DNA of 64,000 bases from Flagellimonas sp. HMM57 (GCF_021390175.1 NZ_CP090004.1:1054001-1118000), one strand, 5' to 3'. Positions 18,455 to 27,875 are shown, counted from the first letter of the stretch. Program-made: numbers and translations. Notes: generated by a model not told the origin, from the sequence alone.

Positions 18455-19345
18455 TTATCCAATTGTAGAACTGTTTTTCAAATTCCAAAAAATTGCCTTC
18501 CAGAACGCTTTTAAGTGCTCATTTTGGCGTTTTACAATAAACATGAAACTGTTTTTGGGAATGGAAACAAAGCATTGAAATAGTAAACTTATCCATAATT
18601 GAAACGGCTTAAAATTTCTTCTGGCGAAGAGAATCCTGTTTCGAGAAATATAATAGGTCTTCAATGGACTGAACTTTCCGGTGGAAACCGATTCTTTATG
18701 CAGTATATATGATTTTGGTTGGTAGTAAATTTTATAGCCTGCCCGTTTTATCATTTCGGCCCAATCGTGTTCTTCGTAATATAGAAAGTAAATTTCGGTC
18801 ATCATACCTACTTTTTCCACAACACTTTTTGGAACCATCATTGCCGCTCCGTGTATGGACTGTGTTTCTCCCTCAGCATCAAAATCTCCATTATCTTTTT
18901 GATGGTATCCAATACTGTTATTCCTAATTGTCCAATGACTCATGGGCGTATAACCGGCATACTGAATAAGTGTAGGATCCCAATGGAACTTAATTTTTGG
19001 GCTTACCATCCCAATAGTTTCATCATCTTGAAGTTTTTGTACCAAGGGTTCAATAAAACCTTTTGGGACAATGGTATCGTTATTTATAAATAACAAGTAT
19101 TCGCCTTTTGCTTGTTTAACCCCAAGATTGTTGCCTCCTGCGAAACCCAGATTTTCCTTGCTCTTGATAAGATGTATCTCTGGATACTTTTTCTTTATGC
19201 TATCTGGGTTATCGTTTGGTGAAGCATTATCAACCACAATGATTTCATAATTTTGGTAGGTAAGTTCCCTAATCGATTGCAATAAATCCAAAGTGACTTC
19301 AGATTCATTATAGTTAATCGTGATTATCGATACAAGTGGTTTCAT
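18455..19345 (-). CDS. family 2 glycosyltransferase (rhamnosyltransferase-like)
   Basis: 296 residues. Begins with the GT2 motif VSIITINYNESEVTLDLLQS, contains FINNDTIVPKG (DxD-like) and GGNNLGVKQAKGEY, and EEHDWAEMIKRAGY near residue 190. This arrangement matches WbbL-type rhamnosyltransferases and related enzymes; the rml genes in the island make rhamnose transfer plausible. Cytoplasmic, no membrane span. Last gene of the export operon, 17 bp after wzy; site b follows downstream. Confidence 0.85.
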   Translation of the reverse strand: MKPLVSIITINYNESEVTLDLLQSIRELTYQNYEIIVVDNASPNDNPDSIKKKYPEIHLIKSKENLGFAGGNNLGVKQAKGEYLLFINNDTIVPKGFIEPLVQKLQDDETIGMVSPKIKFHWDPTLIQYAGYTPMSHWTIRNNSIGYHQKDNGDFDAEGETQSIHGAAMMVPKSVVEKVGMMTEIYFLYYEEHDWAEMIKRAGYKIYYQPKSYILHKESVSTGKFSPLKTYYISRNRILFARRNFKPFQLWISLLFQCFVSIPKNSFMFIVKRQNEHLKAFWKAIFWNLKNSSTIG

Positions 19346-19362
19346 GTTTTTTGTGGGTTATT

Positions 19363-20838
19363 TCAGGATGTTGCTTTCAATTCTAATTCAACTTCTTTTT
19401 CTTCCATGATCTTCTTGTCCAGTTTTGGGGCAATGAACATGAATACCATCCCTGCATACATCAATATACAAGTTGGAAACTGTCCAAAAATTCCATTACC
19501 GTAGGAAGCGGCCATAATACCGAACATACCGCATACCAACGCTGCAATCTGTCCTTTTAGCCAGCCGTCCCGTATTTTGTACATTACATTGTATGCGCCT
19601 GTAATCAGTACAAAAAAGAGTATGAACAAATGTAAATAGAGACCAACGATACCTGTGTCCGCCCATACTGCCACAAACCAACTATCTGTTGCTGTGTTCG
19701 CCAGAAAAGTATTTGGCGAAAAACGTTTCCCCCAGTTCCCTGTAGAACCTATACCACCTCCAAAAGGTCTAGAAGCCAGATATCCTTTTAACTTGGCCTG
19801 GTTCTCCAACCGTACTTGTAACGAGGCATCGTTAGGGTCGAACGCAGTTCGCATTCTTCTTATCTGATCGTTATCGTTACCTATGGTAGTATATTTAAAG
19901 AAAACAAAAACACTTATTCCCACGAGCGCTCCGAGGACTATGCTTGGAATATGTTTTCTAATAATGAGGAACATCACACCACCGGCAGCGGGAACAGCAA
20001 TTGCTCCACGAGTTCCAGAAATCATCATGCCTAAAAGACCTGCCAAACAAACTATTGCGCAAAAAATCTGAAATCTTCTGTTTTTTGCAAATAGTGTAAG
20101 TACACCAAAAACAACCCCTGTATGGCCCTGTGCAGCACCAAACTGACCTGCATCAGAGTAGAAAGAAAATATCCTCAGTTTTCCAAAGAGTATATGTGTA
20201 ACATTACCTCCTGCATCTAACCATGCTTGTTCAAAAGGGTCAACACCAAAAATTAACTGCTGCATACCTTTGGTCGTTGCCAAAAGCGACAAAACGCCCC
20301 AAATAATAAAAAACAACTGGAGGTCTTTCGGTTTGTTGAAAAGAATGAAAACCAGCGGTATAAACAACCACATGTACAAGGAGAGTCCACGCATGGCATA
20401 AAACCAAGCGGCCACACTAACCGCCTCTGGATTAACAATCTGAAAAATAGCATATCCAAACCAAAGCGATGCCAAAATGGTCAATTGAGAACTGGCCCTG
20501 TTCCAAGGAACCTTTATTCTGAAAGCCTTAAAAAAAAGAGCCAGATACATTAGCACCATTAGACCGTCCATAAGCAAACCCCATGTCATTGGTATATATC
20601 TGCCTATGCCCAATACAAAAAAATTGAAAATGAGTACGGTTATCACTCCTATTCTTGGATTTACAAAGAGTGCCCCTAAATACACTATTGCAAATGGAAG
20701 AACCATTACCCCAATACCTGCTACCAGTCCTTTTGTCGCTGTAAGATGAGCCGTAGTAATTACTACTGATAAGAGCACCAAAACAGGAAGTGGTTTTTTT
20801 AAGTAGTCCGATCCATATGTTTTATTGAACGGATTCAT
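19363..20838 (-). CDS. O-antigen polymerase/ligase-like membrane protein (Wzy)
   Basis: 491 residues with about eleven membrane spans and a large extracytoplasmic loop near residues 325-390 that contains RPFGGGIGSTGNWG, the Wzy_C-type position with Arg and Gly residues. It probably polymerises lipid-linked repeat units in the periplasm. Overlaps the wzx stop codon by one base. A ligase role cannot be excluded from sequence alone, but the Wzx neighbour favours polymerase. Confidence 0.82.
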   Translation of the reverse strand: MNPFNKTYGSDYLKKPLPVLVLLSVVITTAHLTATKGLVAGIGVMVLPFAIVYLGALFVNPRIGVITVLIFNFFVLGIGRYIPMTWGLLMDGLMVLMYLALFFKAFRIKVPWNRASSQLTILASLWFGYAIFQIVNPEAVSVAAWFYAMRGLSLYMWLFIPLVFILFNKPKDLQLFFIIWGVLSLLATTKGMQQLIFGVDPFEQAWLDAGGNVTHILFGKLRIFSFYSDAGQFGAAQGHTGVVFGVLTLFAKNRRFQIFCAIVCLAGLLGMMISGTRGAIAVPAAGGVMFLIIRKHIPSIVLGALVGISVFVFFKYTTIGNDNDQIRRMRTAFDPNDASLQVRLENQAKLKGYLASRPFGGGIGSTGNWGKRFSPNTFLANTATDSWFVAVWADTGIVGLYLHLFILFFVLITGAYNVMYKIRDGWLKGQIAALVCGMFGIMAASYGNGIFGQFPTCILMYAGMVFMFIAPKLDKKIMEEKEVELELKATS

Positions 20839-22181
20839 TAGCTCAAATGCGTTTTTAGGTTTTTGAGAAATGATAAACTTTCAGAAACTATTTGTGTGCT
20901 TTTAATTTGAATTTCTCTTTTTAAATAATAGAACCCAAGAAATATTCCCACTGCTGTAAAAAGTACCGTACCTATTGCTACGGCCACCAAGCTTTTAAAT
21001 ACGAACACGGCCAATATGTTTAAAACAATATTGGCAAAAGTCATTACCAATACCTTGTACAAATTAAGTTTGGGTTGGTTGATACTATCCAATAACACCC
21101 CTGTAAAACGATCTATGGGCAAGAGCATAATATATACCGTAAACACCCTGAAGATCAAAGTAAGTAAAGGCAATGAATCCATATATTCCTTTCCTCCAAG
21201 GAAGAGAACCATATATTCAGCAAATGCAAAACTTACTAAGGCCACAGGGAAAAACAATAGCGTAATAATGCCTACATACGAGTAGAAAATCTTCTTTACT
21301 CCTCCTAAATCCCCTTCTATGGACTTTTTGGACATTCTGGGATAGGCGGTCATGGCAAAGCTGTGCAAAGGTATTCCCAAAAGATCCGTCAACTTTAACG
21401 GAATGGCATACATGGCGATACCGGCAGAACCTAAAAATGGACTCATTCCAATGATAAACGTATCCGAACTTTTTAAAAGACTAGAACTCACCAAAGTTCC
21501 CATGGAGTACTTTCCAAAATTCACCAATTCTTTTTCAATGGATTTTTTAGTCTTTCCCACATAAAATAACCCATCCCAATATTTAACGGAACACCAAATA
21601 CTCGAAATGGCGTTGACCAAAATATTTATCCAAACAATTTCCAAAAGGCCAAGATTCAACCAGAATTGATTTAAAACAAGAAATAGGCAAAACAGTCCTA
21701 CATTGGAAAGCCTTACCAACATCATCCGCTTGAAATTTTGCTCTGATTGAAAGAGGGCCATTGCATTGTTCCAACTTAGATTGGAGAGCGCCAAAAAAGG
21801 ATAGTATAAAAGAAACAAGCTGTAGCCATTGTTTATCTCGATAGTATTTAATTCAAAAAAGACAAAAATTGACCAACACAAGAATGTCAATATTCCTAAA
21901 AGGACAATATTTATTTTGAATGTAGCACCGAGTATTGTTTTGCATTTATTAGTGTCGGCTCCGGAAAGTAATCGCACAGAAGATGTTCGGGTCAATCCAA
22001 AACGCAAGAGATCTACAAAGGTGGCCAAGGTTATAAATAATACCCACTCTCCAAACAGTTCTTTGTTCAATTGCCGGGTCAATAGCATAAAACTCAACAA
22101 TCCTAAAAACGCAACGCTCACGTTGGCCATTAAGGAGGATAGATTCTTTTCTTTGCCAATATGTTTCAATCTTCCCAACAT
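20838..22181 (-). CDS. polysaccharide flippase (Wzx, MOP superfamily)
   Basis: 447 residues with about twelve membrane spans; N-terminal NVSVAFLGLLSFMLLTRQL and FGEWVLFITLATFVDLLRFGL are typical of the polysaccharide-transport MOP family. It would flip undecaprenyl-linked repeat units to the periplasm. Start and stop overlap the neighbours wzc-like and wzy by a single base each, so the four genes are translationally coupled. Confidence 0.88.
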   Translation of the reverse strand: MLGRLKHIGKEKNLSSLMANVSVAFLGLLSFMLLTRQLNKELFGEWVLFITLATFVDLLRFGLTRTSSVRLLSGADTNKCKTILGATFKINIVLLGILTFLCWSIFVFFELNTIEINNGYSLFLLYYPFLALSNLSWNNAMALFQSEQNFKRMMLVRLSNVGLFCLFLVLNQFWLNLGLLEIVWINILVNAISSIWCSVKYWDGLFYVGKTKKSIEKELVNFGKYSMGTLVSSSLLKSSDTFIIGMSPFLGSAGIAMYAIPLKLTDLLGIPLHSFAMTAYPRMSKKSIEGDLGGVKKIFYSYVGIITLLFFPVALVSFAFAEYMVLFLGGKEYMDSLPLLTLIFRVFTVYIMLLPIDRFTGVLLDSINQPKLNLYKVLVMTFANIVLNILAVFVFKSLVAVAIGTVLFTAVGIFLGFYYLKREIQIKSTQIVSESLSFLKNLKTHLS

Positions 22182-24412
22182 TAGGCCACGGATTTTTTAT
22201 TAAAAAAACGAAACTGTACCATCTTTTTAATCCAGCTACGGATCAATGATCTTTTCTTTGGAAGTTCGCCCACAACGGTTTCCATCTCCAATACTTTTAC
22301 ACCATTGAGAATGATGGTGGGTTCGGGTCCTGTAGTTGCTTCTTTGAAAAGGTTCAATGCATTTTTGTCCGCTTCTCCCCATGCCCTGTTCGCTCTTGTG
22401 ACCAAAAAAGTGTAATCCATGGTAGAGGCCAGCTTTACTGGAAAAGGATTCTTTATAATACTGGGGATTTCCAGTATGATAAAGTCAAAGCTGTTAAAAT
22501 CTTCGATGCTTTTGTCAACATCAAAATCTTGGACATTGGAAATCTTATAAAGCTGATCGCTCACGCCATAAAGAATCTTATGGTAGCATTCGCCCATCAA
22601 TCCCAAATCCTCATCATCATAGGTAACATGTAATGTTCTATAATCGAGCTCGCACAATTTAGCGATCAAATGTTTGCAAATAAACGTTTTCCCTTCATTC
22701 TCCTGTGTTGAAAAAAGCATATTGATTACTGGCTCACTTTCCTTTTCTTTCTTATACTGATTCAGAATAATATTCCTGGAAATTGCATTAACAGCTTTAT
22801 TTTGGAGGTACTCGTAGTCTATTTTATTGTTTTTATCGCTAATGACCGGAAAGATTGATGAAACCTTTAATTCTATCTTATCTGCGGCACGTGTTGCCGT
22901 ATTGATGTTTCCGTCCAAAAGTTCCAGGACAAGTATTGTAGCTGCTACCAAAACAAAACCTACCATTCCCGCCACAATGACCAACAGCATTCGTTTGCTC
23001 GGTTTTGGACTTATAGGAAAATATGGAACTTCAGTAAGTTTGATATTCGATTTTAACTCTACATTCTGTTGCCTTAGTTTTGCCAGCCCTAGACTATGTA
23101 ACAGACTTAAATATTCCCGCTCCGCTATATCTATTTTACGCTCCAAACGCTTCATCGTAGCACCTAAAGGTGAAAATTCCTGATATAACTTTTCAAACTC
23201 TTTGCGCTTTTCGTCCATGACTTTTAACTGCGCCTTAGTTCCTTCGTAATCTATTGTATTTTGTAGCCAATCCGCTAAAACACTGGTCGATGCCAAACTT
23301 TTATTGTCATAATCCGTAACATAGAGCGTATCAATATTCTCTGCCATTTGTTTTTCTATTGCGGCTATCTTTTCCATTTTTAGAGCCGCTTCTTTCGCTT
23401 TTTTATTCTGGATAGTGGAATCGGACTCAATCCCCAACGTTAACATGGACACATCAAAACTTAGGCTTGACAACTCTTTTCTCAGTCCCATTACACGTTC
23501 GCTGGATACTCGCTTTAGTTCATGCGTTTTAAGTTTTGATTCCAAAATATCCAGAACAGCCTTAGCTGCATTGTGCTGTCTGAACACTTCTAAGTATTTT
23601 ATTTCAAATTCTTCCTTCTCCGCAGCTATATGCTTGGTCTGCTCGTAGTAATTGATGATGTTATTGCTTTGGTTAAATTGCAGCAACTCATCTTCTGCCC
23701 CTCTCAAACTAATCGTGGATTTTCCCAATTGACCTTGAAAGTATTTTACAACGGCATCAGATTGATTGACCTTTATATCCGCATTAAGCTCCACAAAGAC
23801 TTCACATAGAATGAGTAAAGTATTTTGGCATATTCCTGGGTCTTCGGATTCAAATTCGATATCGACAAAATCACTGTTTGAAATTCGCCTTAATCCAACA
23901 CGACCATTGATCTTTTCTATACTATAGTCTGGATGGTCAAGATTAATAAGCTGATAGATGTAATTGGTATGATTGGACTCCTTCAGTTTTACAAAGTTTT
24001 CAAAAGTCTTTTCGACATCGCCCTTGACCACTAAATCTTTCACTTCTTCGGGAACGGATTCCATCAATCTTTGATATTTTTCCCTCGAAATAATTTTAAT
24101 GTCCGCACTGTCCAACACCATATGTTGGGTAAACAATTTTAGTCCTACAATTTCTATTGTCGTTCTTGCCTTGATAAGGTTGAGCAAATTATCATAGGCA
24201 GTGTTGGTGGCCCTAAAATCTATTTTTGTGTTTTCCAGCTCTATATTAGACCCTGTTGCTATACCTGTATATACACGCGCTTTGGAATTATAGACCTTTG
24301 GTTCGTCTTGTGTCAAATAAAATACCAGGGAAGCCAGAATGATTGGCATAGCAATCAATAAGCCTGCATGCCTTAATAAAAGGCGAACAAAAAATAAGAG
24401 GTTAAACTTCAT
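22181..24412 (-). CDS. Wzc-like polysaccharide co-polymerase with degenerate tyrosine-kinase domain
   Basis: 743 residues: span near 15-33, Wzz/GumC periplasmic domain with long coiled coils (about 200-460), second span near 480-500, then a cytoplasmic BY-kinase-like domain. The kinase part is degenerate. The P-loop at about 567-575 reads STQENEGKT and lacks the usual Pro-Gly, Walker B is FIILEIPS with Glu instead of Asp, and the C terminus has no tyrosine cluster. It probably controls chain length and bridges to export, with doubtful autokinase activity. It sits between the TolC-like gene and wzx. Confidence 0.88.
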   Translation of the reverse strand: MKFNLLFFVRLLLRHAGLLIAMPIILASLVFYLTQDEPKVYNSKARVYTGIATGSNIELENTKIDFRATNTAYDNLLNLIKARTTIEIVGLKLFTQHMVLDSADIKIISREKYQRLMESVPEEVKDLVVKGDVEKTFENFVKLKESNHTNYIYQLINLDHPDYSIEKINGRVGLRRISNSDFVDIEFESEDPGICQNTLLILCEVFVELNADIKVNQSDAVVKYFQGQLGKSTISLRGAEDELLQFNQSNNIINYYEQTKHIAAEKEEFEIKYLEVFRQHNAAKAVLDILESKLKTHELKRVSSERVMGLRKELSSLSFDVSMLTLGIESDSTIQNKKAKEAALKMEKIAAIEKQMAENIDTLYVTDYDNKSLASTSVLADWLQNTIDYEGTKAQLKVMDEKRKEFEKLYQEFSPLGATMKRLERKIDIAEREYLSLLHSLGLAKLRQQNVELKSNIKLTEVPYFPISPKPSKRMLLVIVAGMVGFVLVAATILVLELLDGNINTATRAADKIELKVSSIFPVISDKNNKIDYEYLQNKAVNAISRNIILNQYKKEKESEPVINMLFSTQENEGKTFICKHLIAKLCELDYRTLHVTYDDEDLGLMGECYHKILYGVSDQLYKISNVQDFDVDKSIEDFNSFDFIILEIPSIIKNPFPVKLASTMDYTFLVTRANRAWGEADKNALNLFKEATTGPEPTIILNGVKVLEMETVVGELPKKRSLIRSWIKKMVQFRFFNKKSVA

Positions 24413-24414
24413 TA

Positions 24415-25155
24415 TTAAATATTCAAATCTGCTCCAATAACACTCTCTAATGCCATTACCGAAGAAATAAACTCTGAACGCTGTAGTTCAAAATTCATGG
24501 TTGCCTGGTTCATCATCTGCTGTAAACGGGTATATTCGGTAACGTTTATAATACCGCTTGCAAAATCCTTCTCGGCACGTATGGATTGAACCCTGAAATT
24601 ATCCACAATAGAACCTGAAATAAAAAAGAGTCGATGTGTTTTGAGCAAGTCATTGTACAACTCCACCACTTTTTGCTCCAATTCCACCTCAGCTACCTGA
24701 GTCTCAAATCGTGCCTTTTTTGCTTCCCCTTTTGCGCTTTTTATCCTCGCTTTTCTATTGACCAATGCAGATAAGGGCATACGCAGTGAGACCCCAACAT
24801 TATACCTACTTTGTTCTGTGGAGAAAAGGGTTTGACTTTGAGGGTCGCCTGCAATCTGCTGGTTGCTAAGGTTGTCAAAGATGCCATAGTTATAACCAGC
24901 CTCAAGATTTATGTATTCCAACCAAGCCCTTTGCTCTGCGGATACGACGCCATCCCTATATTCCTGCTCTGATACGGTAACCTTTATAAAAGGGGAATAG
25001 TCCTTGGCCATTGCTATAAGGCTGTCTATGGAAGGTAAGCTTTTACTGATATCATTCTCCTTAAGCCCTTTTTCAATAAAATCATTTATGGCTTGACTAT
25101 ATGAAAAACCGCAAAGTAACACTGCCAATGTAAAGATGAACTTACTCCTTCGCAT
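24415..25155 (-). CDS. short TolC-like outer-membrane efflux protein
   Basis: 246 residues with a signal peptide (about 1-22, ending FSYSQA). The body shows one outer membrane factor repeat: SLIAMAKDYSPFIKV, a hairpin region around NVGVSLRMPLSALVNRKARI, and long alpha-helices. Usual TolC-family proteins have two such repeats in 400-480 residues, so this is about half length, with an intact start and stop. Position in the export operon suggests a role in passing the polymer across the outer membrane, perhaps replacing the absent Wza. Overlaps the sugar-transferase stop by one base. Confidence 0.75.
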   Translation of the reverse strand: MRRSKFIFTLAVLLCGFSYSQAINDFIEKGLKENDISKSLPSIDSLIAMAKDYSPFIKVTVSEQEYRDGVVSAEQRAWLEYINLEAGYNYGIFDNLSNQQIAGDPQSQTLFSTEQSRYNVGVSLRMPLSALVNRKARIKSAKGEAKKARFETQVAEVELEQKVVELYNDLLKTHRLFFISGSIVDNFRVQSIRAEKDFASGIINVTEYTRLQQMMNQATMNFELQRSEFISSVMALESVIGADLNI

Positions 25156-26351
25156 TATACATTCTCTTTTTGAAATACCGCCCTGAATGTTCTAAGTACT
25201 ATCCACATATCTATCAAAAAAGCATTTTTGCTATTCGCGTATTCCACATATTTTATGTCCAATGTTTTTCGTTCTTCAGGCGACATTTTAGAACTCCTGC
25301 CCCTAGCTTCAACTTGCCACAGGCCTGTTATTCCCGCAGGTCCATTAAACCTATCTGTCCATTCGTCTGTCGTTAACATTTCTGCTTCGTATAAAGGCAA
25401 TGGTCTGTTACCTACAATGGACATATCTCCTTTTAACACGTTTATCAATTGTGGTAGTTCATCAATACTTAGTTTTCTAATGATTTTTCCCACCTTAGTT
25501 ATTCTAGGGTCATTATCAAATTTTACAAAAGCACTTTTAGCACTTTCTTTTCTCTTGTTATTATGAAAACTTTCATTCACTTCGGTGTCATCACCAAAAA
25601 GCACAGTTCCTTTGAACTCATAATCGTCCTCCACTATATTTTCTTCTTCTGATTGAGCCTGATCTTCGTGTACGTATTGGTTTAGATGCTGAAATTCTTT
25701 TAGGCGCTTATCTGCATCGGGATACATGGACCTTAGTTTGTAAAAATCAAAAATCTTATATCCCGTTCCCACCCTTTTTGAAATATAGTAGACCTTTCCT
25801 TTTGACTCTAATCGAATCGCTATAATGAACAATAGCAAAAAAGGAGACCCTAGAAGTAGCGCAGTCCCTGCTACGGCAATGTCGAAGGTTCGTTTCCAAA
25901 AACCTATCTTGTATTCCTTTATCGACCCTTTTGGAATCAAGATTTTCTCTTTGTTAAGGTTAGTCTTAAGTTCTTTTAAAAACTGGACCCTATCCAAAAT
26001 ATTTGAAGTAGAAATCGGTTGTACGTAAAAATCATCTATTCCATTCTTGACCGCTTCTGATAAGTCTGCCTTATTACGATTTTCGGCCACAAGAATAAAT
26101 GGAATGGAAGGTTGCTCCACAAATTTCTCACGTAACGTTTGGTGAAATGCTATACCTGACTGCCCCGGAATCTGTTTTTCACAAATAACGGCATCCACTT
26201 CCTTGTTTTTCTCCAACCAATTTATTGCCAAAACAGCGTTCTTGGTTACATTAAAATCCACTTTATCGCTGCATTCCAGAAATTGATCAACCATTTTCTG
26301 GTTTGCTCCTACATAGAGAATACAAAGTTTTTTATCAGATACAATTTCCAT
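25155..26351 (-). CDS. pseudo-receiver fused to polyprenyl-phosphate sugar-1-phosphate transferase
   Basis: 398 residues. Residues 1-125 have a receiver-like fold pattern, but every phosphorylation residue is changed: acidic pair replaced by GA (VGANQKM), phosphoacceptor by Glu58 (VICEKQIPG), Thr/Ser by Ala89 and Lys by Gln111 (YVQPIS). Residues about 145-398 are the bacterial sugar-transferase domain (KRTFDIAVAG span, FYKLRSM, IDELPQLINVLKGDMSIVGN, GITGLWQVEARGR). It initiates repeat-unit synthesis by moving a sugar phosphate onto undecaprenyl phosphate at the inner membrane. A complete single-domain receiver is encoded 4 bp upstream. Confidence 0.9.
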   Translation of the reverse strand: MEIVSDKKLCILYVGANQKMVDQFLECSDKVDFNVTKNAVLAINWLEKNKEVDAVICEKQIPGQSGIAFHQTLREKFVEQPSIPFILVAENRNKADLSEAVKNGIDDFYVQPISTSNILDRVQFLKELKTNLNKEKILIPKGSIKEYKIGFWKRTFDIAVAGTALLLGSPFLLLFIIAIRLESKGKVYYISKRVGTGYKIFDFYKLRSMYPDADKRLKEFQHLNQYVHEDQAQSEEENIVEDDYEFKGTVLFGDDTEVNESFHNNKRKESAKSAFVKFDNDPRITKVGKIIRKLSIDELPQLINVLKGDMSIVGNRPLPLYEAEMLTTDEWTDRFNGPAGITGLWQVEARGRSSKMSPEERKTLDIKYVEYANSKNAFLIDMWIVLRTFRAVFQKENV

Positions 26352-26355
26352 AATA

Positions 26356-26721
26356 TTAAGCTCGTATAAGTAGTTTTTCTACACGAATTAACAGCTCTTC
26401 TGGATTAAAAGGTTTTACCAGATAGTCGTCAGCTCCTAATTTTAGACATTGGATACGATCTGCGCTACTGTCCCTACAGCTCAATACAATGATTGGTATG
26501 TTGGAGAAATACCCGCTTTCTTTTACTTTTTTAATGAGTTCGAAGCCATCCATTTTGGGCATTTCCAAATCTGTAATTATTAGGTCTGGAATGTTTCCTT
26601 CTTGCATCCATGCCAATGCCGCCAAACCATCTTCCATCGTAGTGACATCATATGATTGACCCAGAAATTGTGATACCAAATCACTTAGTGATTGTTTATC
26701 GTCTACTACCAGTATTTTCAT
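26356..26721 (-). CDS. single-domain response regulator (receiver only)
   Basis: 121 residues, a complete receiver: DD7-8, phosphoacceptor Asp51 (LIITDLEMPKMDG), Ser81 in VLSCRD and Lys103 (YLVKPFN). There is no output domain. First gene of the export operon; the fused pseudo-receiver transferase follows after 4 bp, suggesting protein-protein control of the initiating enzyme. Preceded by site c with its -7 element 40 bp before the ATG. Confidence 0.9.
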   Translation of the reverse strand: MKILVVDDKQSLSDLVSQFLGQSYDVTTMEDGLAALAWMQEGNIPDLIITDLEMPKMDGFELIKKVKESGYFSNIPIIVLSCRDSSADRIQCLKLGADDYLVKPFNPEELLIRVEKLLIRA

Positions 26722-26761
26722 ATTATATTTATTTTATACTATTGTAATCCTAAACATATGT

Positions 26762-26843
26762 GAAAAGTAGGTTAAATATTACGTATTAATAATTCATTGT
26801 TGTAAAACAAGAGGAGGGTGTTGTAAGTTGTTGTTTCTTGTAA
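26762..26843 (-). promoter_or_regulatory. direct-repeat activator box and -7 element of the export operon (site c)
   Basis: Plus-strand GTTGTAA at 26799-26805 and again at 26820-26826 (21-bp period), with further GTTGTTT (26830-26836) and CTTGTAA (26837-26843) beyond. Exactly 27 bp downstream on the minus strand is TACTTTTC (26762-26769), a partial TAnnTTTG. Same geometry as sites a, b and d. This site has the most repeat copies. Confidence 0.65.
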
Positions 26844-26889
26844 GTAATGTCTTTAAGTTATAGCTGCTTACCATGACCCGCTAAAAACC

Positions 26890-26926
26890 GAGGTATAAGT
26901 ACACTTTTTAGAGAATTGTATACCTC
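26890..26926 (-). terminator. possible terminator between the STAS-GT unit and the export operon
   Basis: Inverted repeat GAGGTATA / TATACCTC with a 21-nt spacer; on the minus strand it is followed by GGTTTTT. The stem is perfect but short and the loop long, so the call is tentative. Confidence 0.35.
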
Positions 26927-27004
26927 TAAACTTTCCAATCAATAAACATTGTGATTATTCTGATAACAGAAGGAAACGATTGTTATCCATTGCCGTTAAA
27001 AAAA

Positions 27005-27850
27005 CTATTCAGAGATTCCTTCTACTTGAAGTTCTTCATAGGTTTTTTGCATTGCTTTTTTACTCGGCATGTATTTTTGATTACAAAATGGGAAAGGTTT
27101 TGCAGGTTCTCTTTTTGGGGGCAAAGCGGTATAAACATCTACCGGCACAAATTGAAATTGACCAGACTGGTACAGTTTTATGGCCAACATCCCATCATCG
27201 CAACCAGATACGGCCCGTAAATCTGTTTCATATCCAATAGGAAGAACGGAATCTCTTCTCATAGCCATACATACCGCTCTTATATGCTTGATTTTCAAAA
27301 CAAATCCTTGGGATAACTTCCATCTAAAATAGAAGTTCTTCAAAGAGTTCCTAAGTTTCATTCTTAGGGATAACTGAAAATCATTTTCATAGCTTTTGGA
27401 AACGGAGTAGCATAGCACCAGATTTTTGTTCCTGAAAAATGGAAGTGCCATTTTATCTATATAGTAGGGGTCATAGATAGAATCTGGATCCATACTACAA
27501 ATGATCTCACCTTTGGCTTCTTCCAATCCTTTCTGTCGTGCAAACGTTATTCCTTGCTGTCTTTGGCTTACAACTTTGGCGCCGAGCTGTTCTAAAATTG
27601 ATAAGGTTTCCTTATCCGCATTGTTTTCCACGAATATCACTTCGTAAGGAATAATGGTCTTTAGATTAGCCAAGGAAAGTATATGTGCTACCAATGTTTC
27701 TTTTGCCCTATAGACGGGCACTACCAAGCTTACCGTTGGTTTTTGTACAGCATCCAATAACTCAAAATATGAAATCAGTTTATTGAAATCAGTATCATTC
27801 AAGTGTTTTGGTTCAATTCCAAAATAAGGGCTATACGCTGTTACTTTCAT
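27005..27850 (-). CDS. family 2 glycosyltransferase
   Basis: 281 residues from the ATG of MKVTAYSPYFG, preferred over a longer frame that would overlap the STAS gene. GT2 core: PTVSLVVPVYRAKETLV, VIFVENNADKE and CSMDPDSIYD (DxD). A basic tail rich in aromatic residues follows. It has no membrane span. It lies 25 bp after the STAS gene, away from the other glycosyltransferases, as the last gene of the signalling block. Substrate unknown. Confidence 0.82.
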   Translation of the reverse strand: MKVTAYSPYFGIEPKHLNDTDFNKLISYFELLDAVQKPTVSLVVPVYRAKETLVAHILSLANLKTIIPYEVIFVENNADKETLSILEQLGAKVVSQRQQGITFARQKGLEEAKGEIICSMDPDSIYDPYYIDKMALPFFRNKNLVLCYSVSKSYENDFQLSLRMKLRNSLKNFYFRWKLSQGFVLKIKHIRAVCMAMRRDSVLPIGYETDLRAVSGCDDGMLAIKLYQSGQFQFVPVDVYTALPPKREPAKPFPFCNQKYMPSKKAMQKTYEELQVEGISE

Positions 27851-27875
27851 TTTTGAGCTTTGGAAGATTTTGATA

